Shown here: positions 13,785 through 22,365 of the stretch, piece by piece
Layout of the letters: the number at the start of each line of letters is the position of its first letter
How positions within the stretch are numbered: position 1 is the stretch's first letter
Source: Entrophospora sp. SA101
Lineage: Eukaryota; Glomeromycota; Glomeromycetes; Entrophosporales; Entrophosporaceae
DNA length: 22,634 nt
Direction: 5' to 3'
Assembly (NCBI GenBank): GCA_958430865.1
Contig: CAUDNR010004349.1
Span: 31,839 to 54,472, forward strand
Position numbers and translations under genes: made by a program
The notes under the pieces: model-generated
Database searches by the model: none
What the model was told of the DNA's origin: nothing
The model's input: the letters and a program-made list of their open reading frames with translations, nothing else

Positions 13785-16700
13785 CTATGTTTTCAATCTG
13801 AAAAAACCAAGACCAATTCTTGCTTTGTTTACTGCATTTTCAAGATTTTGTTGATCTTCTGAAGACCAATCAATTGGATTTGATTTCTTTTTTTGAGTCA
13901 TACTTTTTAAAAAATAAATAAATGCCATTTAACTTTAAATTACTAATAAACATCAATACCAATACCAATATATATATATTTGCTTACTTGTATAAATCTG
14001 TTTTGTCACCTGAACCGCTAGCCACAAAAAAAGCAGTTCCAGAAGGTAATTGATGATAAATACGTCGAATTCGATCGTTCATTGCAGAAACCTTTTTTAT
14101 TAATTCCTCGTTATTGCTTTGAGAAAATACATCAAAATCTAAAAGACGCGCCCAAACAAAGTCACTGTCATCAATTGTACTAACAAGACCTACTTCAACC
14201 TATTATGAACAATTATTATTATTGTTATTATTAAAAAAAAAACCAAAATAAAATAAATCGCTGTAATTTACCTCTTCGTCAGTAGAGCAAATAACTATAT
14301 TTTGTGCGTCAGTACCAAAAGACTGAGATGCTTTATCATCTATAAATACACTTCGTTTATTAAGCCTCGCTAAGCGTCGAAATATAGGTTCAGTGATTTT
14401 ATCAAATTCCATTCCTACAAAAAAAAATTTTATAATGAATTTTTGATATCAAAAAACAAAAAGATATATGTAGAATTTATTCAAGATAAAAAACCTTTCT
14501 CAAGCTTCAACTTCACCAATCCCATGCATGCTGAAGCGTCTTCAATTGGATCATGTCCAACTATATCGCCAGCAATCTCTTGAATCGTACGATTAAGCCA
14601 CTTTTGAGTCAAATGTTTTAATTTCGGTTTAGGATAACCTACTCCATTACTATAGAGAACTGATGTATCTATTATATATGGATGTGCAAACTAGCAAAAA
14701 TGATTGGTCTTAGTGATAATTTATCTATATAGAATAAATTGTTTTTTTTTTCAATTGGAACATATAAATTATTATGATATTTAATATAATACTTTTAAAA
14801 CTTTCAAATCACATTCAAGTGAATGTCCAATTAGAATTGAATTATTGCCTATAATTTCCAATAATTTTTGCTGGACATCAGATAAAGTTGTGGTTACTCC
14901 TGTTAATAATTCCTCCGTGATGCCGCTGTATCTAAAATGATTTGTTTAAAAAAAAAAAATGCGACAAAATTAAAAATAATGATAATGATAACAATGGTAA
15001 TGATGATTATGTAGAAGAGTAATATAATATTTACGCAGTCAAATAATCTGTTACTGGACTACTTGGCATTACTAGTTCATCATAAATTACTTTTGATTCT
15101 TCATCTACAATTGAAATTCTTGCCAGTGCTTGACCAGTCGTTGTAGTTACCTAATTAAATTAAATTTTATTACGTAGCGCAAAAAATTTTTTTAATTGCG
15201 GTTTCCATTAACAAATAAACTAACAAGCATAATGACAAACATAATAATATATAATTTAAATGTCATTACCATTTCACAATCCATCGCAATTAATTTTGGC
15301 TCGACTGTTTCGCCATTTTTTTCTTTAAATAATACTATTTCATTTAATTTAAAACTTTCAGCAAATTTTACTTCAAACCATCCTTCTGAAGGAGAAACAC
15401 CATTGTCATCGTTATAACAAGATGGAATTGGATATCCATTATTGATCATTTGTTCAAGCGTTAACAAACATTTTCTCAATTTTTCAACTGTATCGACTAA
15501 TATTATTTTTATTAATAAGGTAATCCAATTAATTAAATATTCCAAATCTCTTGATAATAAATAATAATAATCATATTTAATAATAGATATTCTTGCCTGA
15601 AATATTTTCATCGTTTTGTTTTGCTTTTTCGCTATTAGGAATTGAAGTATTAAGAATGCAAGCGATAGGAGAATAGATTCTATTTTTGTCACCAGGAGCA
15701 CGTGTGACACAAGCATGTGAGAAAATATCAGATAATGCTGGGAAGACATCATTTATTTTGTTGATAGATTCAATATCACCCAATAAATCATTCTGACATA
15801 ACTCTTTAAGATCTATAGGGCCATTAACAGATCGAGCAGTTTCATGATCCATACCAAAAAATTGTGGAGTTAATCCAGGTACCATTAATATAACAACTTT
15901 GGATATTAATTCTTTATTCTTTTTTTTTTTAAAAAAGGTATCAATGAATTATTAATTACACTAAAGAGATTCAAATCAAGAAGAAATTTAATAATTCAAA
16001 AACCTTGATAAACATCCAACGAGGACAAATTCCATCAGCGATACATGCTAGTGCAAGATTTTGAATATCCTATACAATATTCAAATCATTACATTACTAT
16101 AAATCTTAGAGATTTAGGACCAGCGTAAAGCAAATAAAGTTTATATTATTAACATTATCATTACCTTGAAATTTATTACTTTGAGAACACTTCCTACAAA
16201 AAAAAACTCGGGTTGCTTCGATTTTTGCTTTTTTTCAGCTTTCTTTGGATCAATTTTTAAACAAAAAAAATTAAAAATTAAAAACAAACAAACAAACATG
16301 ATATTGATATCAATCAATCATACCTTTGGTCTATTTTGTTGTTTTTTAATGTTTTTTGATTTTCGTTTATTATTTGATGCCATTTTCCCTATTATATATA
16401 TAGCATTATATAAAAATTTACATTTACCATTATCAAAAAAGTATCCAACTTACATGGAGGAGATTCTGGATTTTCATTTATTTCAGTATCACTTGTTGAA
16501 CTCTCTTCTTTTTCTTGGAAACTTGATAAAAGTTTCGAGAACAAATTTAAAGTTTGAAATCGTGAATCAGCTACTGATTCATCTTGCTCTGTTTTTCGAA
16601 ATTTTTGATGATGCTTATCATTGCTAACTATAACATCTTCTTCAGAATCCGAGTAAGAGGGTTGCAATCTCTTTGTTCCAGGAGTTGGAATTGAGGACAT
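13785..16700 (-). CDS. REX1: Rex1/Rnh70-type DEDDh RNA 3'-5' exonuclease
   Basis: Members of this nuclear family trim 3' ends of 5S rRNA, tRNA and other non-coding RNAs. Twelve exons are phase-consistent: 16700-16454, 16388-16324, 16242-16165, 16069-16004, 15918-15597, 15496-15270, 15150-15035, 14931-14793, 14690-14495, 14414-14272, 14199-13988 and 13902-13785, giving 642 aa. The N-terminus is acidic and Ser-rich, followed by a Lys-rich NLS-like stretch. Then come the family pre-domain (LALACIADGICPRWMFIK; VVILMVPGLTPQFFGM) and the exonuclease domain: LIAMDCEM (ExoI, DxE), LIGHSLECDLKVLK (ExoII, D), and HDPIEDASACMGLVKLKLEKG (ExoIII, H-x4-D). All four acidic residues and the His are present. 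A C-terminal extension of about 165 residues ends in a Lys-rich tail. Intron 5 (15596-15497) appears to use a GC donor (CAG|GCAAGA). The ATG at 16700 is the first in frame. Confidence 0.92.
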
Positions 16701-17275
16701 TATTGCAAATATTTTTTGCTGGTAATTTTTTAATTGATAAAAATTATACTATAAAAGAAAATCATTCTAATTTAGAAAATTTGTTCAAATCAGGGTCACA
16801 CATAGTTTTCTGATCGAAACTGCAACAAAACCAGATAGTTGCCAAGAATTTCAGTGTCTAAAATTGTTTGACACCGTTGTACTACTAACATATTCATGTA
16901 TTCAATATTATGATTTAAAAGTAACGGGTAATAATAATACTAAAATGAAACTTCATTATTTCTTGATTAACATTATCTAACAAACTATAAATCTCAGTAA
17001 AGGAAAGTATTATTCTACACATTAATTTTTAAAGAAATTGTATTTCTTATATATAAAAATTATTAATATAATTTCGATTTAGAAATTTAATTTTTTTTTT
17101 TTTTGATTTCAAAGATTGTTATTGATGATGAATGGATAAAAAATTAATAATAACAATAATTTGTAAATGATAAAAATACCTAAAAATTAACATTGAATGG
17201 ATCATTTATCTTTCTTTTCATAGATTTCCATTTAAAGTAATATCAGTGTTTTTTCGTGATATATCTAATGTTTGA
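16701..17275. other. Upstream region of the exonuclease gene
   Basis: AT-rich, with a poly-T run near 17090-17104. No coding segment, RNA gene or tandem array is seen. The first 150 bp should contain the exonuclease promoter. Confidence 0.5.
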
Positions 17276-17283
17276 AGCTCGAT

Positions 17284-17508
17284 TAGAGATGCGATCCGTG
17301 GATATCCGTCATCGGTTCATCCGTCATTTATCTCTAAAAAATCCGTTAATTGCTCAAAAAATACATCCGTCGGATTTAAACGGATTATCCGTAATCCTAT
17401 AACTTCTAAAATTTCAATCCGCAATTCGTTAGCATTTTTAAAAAGCCATCCGTCCATCCGAATTGTTTTACGGATATCCGGATTGATCATCCACGGATCG
17501 CATTTCTA
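17284..17508. mobile_element. hAT-like MITE, 225 bp, with 8-bp target-site duplication
   Basis: The element starts TAGAGATGCGATCCGTGGAT and ends in the reverse complement of TAGAAATGCGATCCGTGGAT, so the terminal inverted repeats match at 19 of 20 positions. It is flanked on both sides by AGCTCGAT (17276-17283 and 17509-17516), an 8-bp target-site duplication as made by hAT-superfamily transposases. The interior has no coding capacity and is packed with short subrepeats of ATCCGT/ACGGAT in both orientations, as expected for subterminal transposase-binding sites. The intact TSD and near-identical TIRs suggest a fairly recent insertion. The autonomous partner is not in this window. Confidence 0.85.
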
Positions 17509-17561
17509 AGCTCGATACAATTAATTCTTTTTTGAAATACATACTTCAAAAGAATTGATGA

Positions 17562-18944
17562 TTACTCTTTGGTCCGTTTAGTAGTCCAATGAGTAATGTA
17601 TCTTTGTCCACCTTCAGATATATCATCTTGATTTTCGCCACCGCCACCGCCCTCTTCATCATCAATTGTTTGTAATTCCTCGACAACATGGTGTTCAACA
17701 ACTACTGTATTACATGATTTTCACTTATGTTACTACCACTTTCACTTTCTTCTTACTCGTTATCTTTTCTTCCTCACTATAGTTACTATCACTTTCACTA
17801 AATTCTTCTGCTCTATTAATTATATTAGTAGTTGTAATGATGTGATGTTTTCAGTTCCATTTTAAAAGAATCAACAAATTTTCTTGGTCATCAAAAGAAC
17901 TTTCGCTAGTCTCTCGAATATCAGCATCTTTCAATTCTGTGGTTGTATGATTTTGGCAAACAAAAATGTAAATAACAAATTATGATCAAACAAAAAAAAT
18001 TTTTTTTTAAAAGCTTAATTCATCATAGTCATTAATATCACGTATAAGCTCACTTGTGAAAATCTCTAATTCCTTTTTTTATTTTTTTCCCAATGAATTA
18101 TTTGTTGTTTCAATTTTGATGTCATATTGATTTTTTGAGATCATTAATAATATTTCCAACCTAATTAATCCAAAATAAAATTATTAAATTTTATTACATT
18201 AAAAGATCAAGAGTAAAGTAATCAATTTGTCCAGTGAATACCAGTATCAAAAACAGTAATTCTCCTGAGTCAAGAAGAACTCAACCAAAAGTTGCCCTAT
18301 TATTATTATTATTAAACAACAGTCATAATGATGCCAATTTTTGTCTATAATAAGTATGGCATATCTGACCAACTTCTTATTTCGTCCTATGTTCGTAAAC
18401 TATTCATTTAGAACTTGATTTTTCTGTTTCAATGAAACAATTATTTTTTATTTTATATATATAACTAGAGTGACGATAACCATTCTTATGATAAACACTT
18501 ACCCAGAAACTGCTTCTGCAGTATCATTATCTTTTCTTCTTTTTTCTTTTCGTGGCGTTTTTAGAAAAAAGAATTATAAAAGATGAGGAAATGTGAATGT
18601 TCAAAAATCCTTGTACAACCATACAATGATAGGACGCGTTTGTCGATCAAAATAAAACCATCTTTTTTTAGAAATTCCATATTTAGAAATAACCCTGACT
18701 AATTGTCAATTAATCATCCTAGATTTAATATTTGTTTTCAAAATATTTATAAATTAGATTATAATAACTTTATTAATAAGAATAACTTATATGATAAACT
18801 AACACATACTTGTAAAAAATATCCAAGTTTTATAAAATACAGGAAGAAACAATAAAAGAAAAAGAGAAACTAACCACAATGATGAAATAATTCATGAGTA
18901 TCAAAAGAATGGTGTTGATGGTTGTGATTACTGTCACTCATCAT
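17562..18944 (-). pseudogene. Eroding or poorly resolved multi-exon gene of unknown function
   Basis: Several minus-strand segments are clearly protein-like. A start exon opens at 18944 (MMSDSNHNHQHHSFDTHEL) and ends at a GTTAGT donor. A second exon around 18690-18620, after an acceptor, gives VRVISKYGISKKRWFYFDRQ and TRPIIVWLYKDF before a TGA. A basic segment (KTPRKEKRRKDNDTAEAVSG) ends at a GTAAGT donor near 18504. Acidic Ser/Glu-rich pieces follow at about 17930-17720. The last exon, 17704-17562, reads VVVEHHVVEELQTIDDEE, a Gly run, then GGQRYITHWTTKRTKE and TAA. The Ser/Glu part needs a frame change within one line, and at least two stops interrupt otherwise coding sequence. I could not close a full reading frame, so I call it broken, though unrecognised introns remain possible. 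I do not recognise the family. Confidence 0.45.
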
Positions 18945-19049
18945 CACTCTAGTTTATTTAAACAAGTGATGGTGATGGTTGCTGCAATCACTGCTGCTTG
19001 TCATCACTTTAGTTTTTAGTTATTAAAAGAATGGTGGTGATTGCAACTA
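18941..19049. repeat. Partial duplication around the start exon of the 18.9-kb gene
   Basis: Read on the minus strand, AGTGATGACAAGCAGCAGTG with ATTGCAGCAACCATCACCAT at about 19010-18970 resembles AGAGTGATGATGAGTGACAG with TAATCACAACCATCAACACC at 18950-18912. A third fragment, TTGCAATCACCACCATTCTT, lies at about 19045-19026. It is a diverged local duplication of a His-codon-rich segment. Confidence 0.5.
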
Positions 19050-19050
19050 G

Positions 19051-19080
19051 TAGGTCGCAATATATATATATTGCGACCTA
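19051..19080. repeat. Perfect 30-bp palindrome
   Basis: Arms TAGGTCGCAA and TTGCGACCTA flank a 10-bp alternating TA centre, so all 30 bases are self-complementary. It would extrude as a cruciform or bind a symmetric dimer. Its right arm forms the first bases of the tandem array that starts at 19077. Confidence 0.95.
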
Positions 19081-19203
19081 CTTACGTTAGACTGTTACCT
19101 ACTTACGTTAGACTGTTACCTACTTATGATTAGACTGTTACCTACTTATGATTAGACTGTTACCTACTTATAGGTGTATTGCTACCTACTTATTTTATAG
19201 CTA
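19077..19203. repeat. 21/22-bp tandem array, six units
   Basis: Units: 19077-19097 and 19098-19118 (CCTACTTACGTTAGACTGTT plus A), 19119-19140 and 19141-19162 (variant with TTATGATTAGACTG), then degenerate units 19163-19184 and 19185-19203. Adjacent pairs are identical, indicating stepwise duplication. Confidence 0.93.
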
Positions 19204-19204
19204 C

Positions 19205-19519
19205 TCATTTTGACCTCTAATAAGCTTGTTATTTGCTTCCTTTTAATGATTTGATGATATGTAGATCGCATTTATATTGCCATTTAAGAGCTACTGAGAC
19301 ATGTGCCAGTGTGGCATGCGTTTTGCTTTTGCCTCGTCATTCGTATGCTGGTTTGATGATTGTGGCCGATTTCTACTATTAGGCTACATGGGTAAAAAAT
19401 ATATCTGACGATGCATTCAGCCATATATCATCATTTGTGGGCCCGATGTGAGGGCTATGCCTGAACCCGGCACGTAGTGCCTTAGCTTTCTGATTAATTT
19501 CTCGATTAGGGCCAGAGTT
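19205..19519. other. Non-coding stretch between tandem arrays
   Basis: No gene is seen. It contains TGCCAGTGTGGCA near 19301-19313 and GGCACGTAGTGCC near 19469-19481. The second is the same hairpin motif carried by the 58-bp units that follow, so the array may have expanded from this side. Confidence 0.5.
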
Positions 19520-19735
19520 GAGGCATGTAGTGCCGAATTGTTAGCATATCTGGTAATATACCAAAGCATCCGATGATGAGGCACATAGTGCCGAATTGTT
19601 ATCATATCTGGTAATATACCAAAGCATCCAATGATGAGGCACGCAGTGCCAAATTGTTAGCATATCTGGTAATACACCAAAGCATTTGATAATGAGGCAC
19701 GTAGTGCCAAATTGTTAGCAGTTATTTGGTAGATG
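19520..19735. repeat. 58-bp tandem array with internal hairpins
   Basis: Units start at 19520, 19578, 19636 and 19694, exactly 58 bp apart; the last is truncated. Each begins GAGGCAC-NNN-GTGCC, a 5-bp stem with a 3-nt loop (loops GTA, ATA, GCA, GTA; the first stem has a G-T pair), followed by RAATTGTTAGCATATCTGGT and a CCAAAGCAT end. No protein frame is maintained in common. Confidence 0.92.
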
Positions 19736-19737
19736 TC

Positions 19738-20112
19738 CAAAGCATAATTTTTATAATATATATCTTTCTATAATAATTTTACTTTGGGTGACTACCGGCA
19801 GTATACTATGTTTTACGATCCTAGAAATCTTTCTTGCATAGTTGATACTTTTGAATACTATCACTTCATGTTAAAAATACTACCAATTTTTATATCCAAA
19901 GCATTATATATATCTGTAATAATTTTACCTTGACATGCTACCGAATACCAGCTATGTTTCATATTTTTTGAACCATTTCTCGTGTAGTTGATATCTTTAT
20001 ATGGTAGACGTCCAAAGCATAATTTTATAATATATATTTGGTAGACACTCAAAGCATAATTTTATAATATATATTTGGTAGACACCCAAAGCATAATTTT
20101 ACCTTGATCAAA
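19738..20112. repeat. Diverged ~160-bp duplication and a 37-bp tandem array
   Basis: The CCAAAGCAT end of the 58-bp unit is reused here. Two diverged blocks (about 19738-19860 and 19896-20010) share CAAAGCAT, TAATAATTTTAC, CTATGTTT and GTAGTTGATA in order. Then three 37-bp units begin TGGTAGAC at 20002, 20039 and 20076 and carry CAAAGCATAATTTTA. Confidence 0.85.
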
Positions 20113-20576
20113 AATACGCAACCCAAAAATGGTTATTGGATAAATTACCTTACATTATATCAAAAGTACTTACGTGAAATTACACAACACAAAAACCCCT
20201 TTATATGATCCAGGTATCAGAATATTAATTTTTTATTTGAATTTTTTCTTATATTAATTGTAGAGGCGACAAAAAACCCCCTACCTGAGATGAATAACTA
20301 GCCGGACGTAGCAATTTCTCTGCTTCAGAAATTACTATTTAGCTAGGTTATATATATTCGATAAGAGCTAAAGATCGATTTTTTAATTCTTTTTTGTATG
20401 GAGTAGTAGGGACCTTCATTTTAGCCTCGAAGTTGCGTTTATATTCCAAGAAAGCGACTTCATTCATGCTCTCGCGCTCTTTTTTCCAGTAATTTTGGTT
20501 ATCCCGCAACCGATCACTTAATTTACCTTACTCATATATCAGATTTTTTTCGCTATATATTTACAAATAATTAACA
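20113..20576. other. Upstream region of the 145-aa gene
   Basis: No gene is seen. A small hairpin, TAG(C)AATTTCT to AGAAATT(A)CTA, lies at about 20309-20336, and several CCCC runs stand out locally. The promoter of the gene at 20577 should lie in the last 200 bp, but no element was recognised. Confidence 0.45.
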
Positions 20577-21014
20577 ATGTATGACGATAGCTTTTATAGA
20601 ATGTTAAACTATCATTATCATGTGTCTGAATATGAAGCGGAGGAATTTTGTGAATTTGTCGAGGAATATGGATGGAGAAAAGAATGGGAGAGTTACTATT
20701 TCACCTATTGGAATTGGTTAACTGTATTTGACATGATCAAAGATCATTGGAATGAAAAAGAGGTTAGGCAATGGAGAGAGAAAACTTTGCAAAAATTCAT
20801 ATATAGTTTACCAGATATAAAGAATCCGGAAGCACTACTACAAGGATTCATGGATTCTAATGCGTTTACATTGGTTGAAATTATAAGCTTATTAGAAGGA
20901 AAAGATGTTTCAAATATTCCATATGACATATGGGGCGAATGTGAATGTCCGCCTTCATACTTCGAAAATGATTCTGAGGATGAGCAATTAAACGAGCTAC
21001 AATCACCCAGATAA
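20577..21014 (+). CDS. Hypothetical Trp/Tyr-rich acidic protein, 145 aa, intronless
   Basis: I do not recognise this protein. It is a single uninterrupted frame from ATG at 20577 to TAA at 21014, in a window where conserved genes have an intron roughly every 150 bp. It is rich in aromatic and acidic residues (EEFCEFVEEYGWRKEWESYY; YFTYWNWLTVFDMIKDHW), has no signal peptide or membrane segment, and is predicted by eye to be mainly helical. Its acidic tail contains a CECPP motif and ENDSEDEQ. It converges on the coiled-coil gene with a 59-bp gap. Normal amino-acid variety over the whole length argues against a random frame. Lack of introns and position beside tandem repeats suggest a lineage-specific or element-borne gene. 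Confidence 0.65.
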   Translation: MYDDSFYRMLNYHYHVSEYEAEEFCEFVEEYGWRKEWESYYFTYWNWLTVFDMIKDHWNEKEVRQWREKTLQKFIYSLPDIKNPEALLQGFMDSNAFTLVEIISLLEGKDVSNIPYDIWGECECPPSYFENDSEDEQLNELQSPR

Positions 21015-21073
21015 ATTTCTGCCAAAAAGTAATGTTATATAAAAAACATCCAAGTTCAAATAGATAGTCACAG

Positions 21074-22255
21074 TTATCCAGCCCACACATCCTGCATCTG
21101 CTCACTTTTCCTCTTCAATCTCCATGTACGTCTCAATACCACGAACCACATAACCACGATAATCAACAAAATAAGAAAAATATATGCTGATAGTGGTGAC
21201 ATCAAAGTGCTTGCCACAGCAGAAAGAGGCAAAGCCTCGGGACCAGGTCCCATCTGGGTATTCGATTCAATCAAAGAGGACATATTATTTTCCGGCTGTG
21301 CAAGGTAAGGAGTCATATTCGGTATTTCTTGAGATTGGGGTATAATATCCTCACTAATTTTGTTAATGTTAGTTCCCTCATTTATCTTAGGGCTGATCTC
21401 AGTATCGACTTTTGATGATTCAGTAATCTCATCATTAGCGGAGCAAGTACCAAAGGTGCTAGTTTGTATTGAGATATCATTATCGATTCTTTCAGTTTCT
21501 TCCATATTTTTTCTGCATACAAAATATTTACTTAGATTTTTATTGCCGGAGGCAGACACAAGGTGACTAAGTTCACTAATCGCAGAAATATTACTAGAAT
21601 TCGATATGGAACTTTGTTCCCTGCTCTGCATATTTTTTTCGTTATTTCCACCAACCATAGGTACTGATATAGCCTCCGATTTCAGATTCTCAAGTTCACT
21701 AACTGTTGAAGCTAACACCTGTTCTAATTCAACTATTTTATATTTGAGGAACGAGACCTCAGATTCCTTCATGGATGAGTTTTTCTGAGCTGAAGTCAGG
21801 TTACTCCCCAATTTCTTTACCTTAGTTTGGAGCGATTTTGTTTCTTTTGATTTTTCCAATAAAGCATTTTGTATATCATGCAACTTGATATTATAATCAT
21901 TCATTGCAATCTGCTGGCGGTTGTTTTGCGATTTGTGAACAGATATTTCTTTCCTCAATCGTTTGATTTCAGATATAAGTTGTAGAGCATGGGAGCGAAT
22001 CTGTTGAATATCTGTATCAGCCTGTTTTAGATTGCATTGTAATTGAGCATTCTCCTGTTTGATATTTTTACTAAACTTTGAATATACCACCTGGAGATTT
22101 TTGAAATCACCAATGAGTTCAGAATTGGACTTGATACTATCACGTAATGCCTCCTCAAGTTCTTGTTCGTGGGCACTACCAAGCCTATACCCCTGTCCTT
22201 GTATTTTTTTTGATTCCATACTTTTGGTATCTCGCAATGTACATACATTAGCCAT
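21074..22255 (-). CDS. Tail-anchored coiled-coil protein, 393 aa, intronless
   Basis: The family is not recognised. One open frame runs from ATG at 22255 to TAG at 21074. Residues about 25-200 are a long charged coiled coil (for example QELEEALRDSIKSNSELIGD; KSLQTKVKKLGSNLTSAQKN). Residues 200-345 are Ser/Asn/Glu-rich and probably disordered. A single strong hydrophobic segment near the C-terminus, AYIFLILLIIVVMWFVVL, is followed by basic RRTWRLKRK and a 9-residue tail. There is no N-terminal signal, so the topology is that of a tail-anchored or type II-like membrane protein with the coiled coil in the cytosol, as in SNARE-like, tether or golgin-type proteins (inference). It is divergent from the gene at 22366 over 110 bp. 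An earlier upstream start is unlikely, because the repeats of the shared promoter lie there. Confidence 0.8.
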   Translation of the reverse strand: MANVCTLRDTKSMESKKIQGQGYRLGSAHEQELEEALRDSIKSNSELIGDFKNLQVVYSKFSKNIKQENAQLQCNLKQADTDIQQIRSHALQLISEIKRLRKEISVHKSQNNRQQIAMNDYNIKLHDIQNALLEKSKETKSLQTKVKKLGSNLTSAQKNSSMKESEVSFLKYKIVELEQVLASTVSELENLKSEAISVPMVGGNNEKNMQSREQSSISNSSNISAISELSHLVSASGNKNLSKYFVCRKNMEETERIDNDISIQTSTFGTCSANDEITESSKVDTEISPKINEGTNINKISEDIIPQSQEIPNMTPYLAQPENNMSSLIESNTQMGPGPEALPLSAVASTLMSPLSAYIFLILLIIVVMWFVVLRRTWRLKRKSEQMQDVWAG

Positions 22256-22300
22256 ATGATTTTTCCCATATATTCCAAAAAATAAATGCTAAGAAATAGA

Positions 22301-22355
22301 TATATTACCGATATTACCGATAATTTTTTTTATATATTACCGATATTACTGATAT
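22301..22355. promoter_or_regulatory. TATTACCGA repeats in the divergent promoter
   Basis: The 110 bp between two divergent start codons contain two near-identical blocks, TATATTACCGATATTACCGA at 22301-22320 and TATATTACCGATATTACTGA at about 22333-22352, separated by a T-run. Each holds two tandem 9-bp ATATTACCG-like units, four in all. This arrangement suggests a shared binding site for both genes (inference). Confidence 0.55.
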
Positions 22356-22365
22356 TATCAAGACC

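Noticed and set aside
16166..16627. 153-codon plus-strand frame
   Set aside because: Antisense to exons 1-3 of the exonuclease gene; Phe/Leu-rich shadow.
19417..20052. Two short minus-strand frames in the tandem arrays
   Set aside because: They only translate the repeat units and the frame is not kept between copies.
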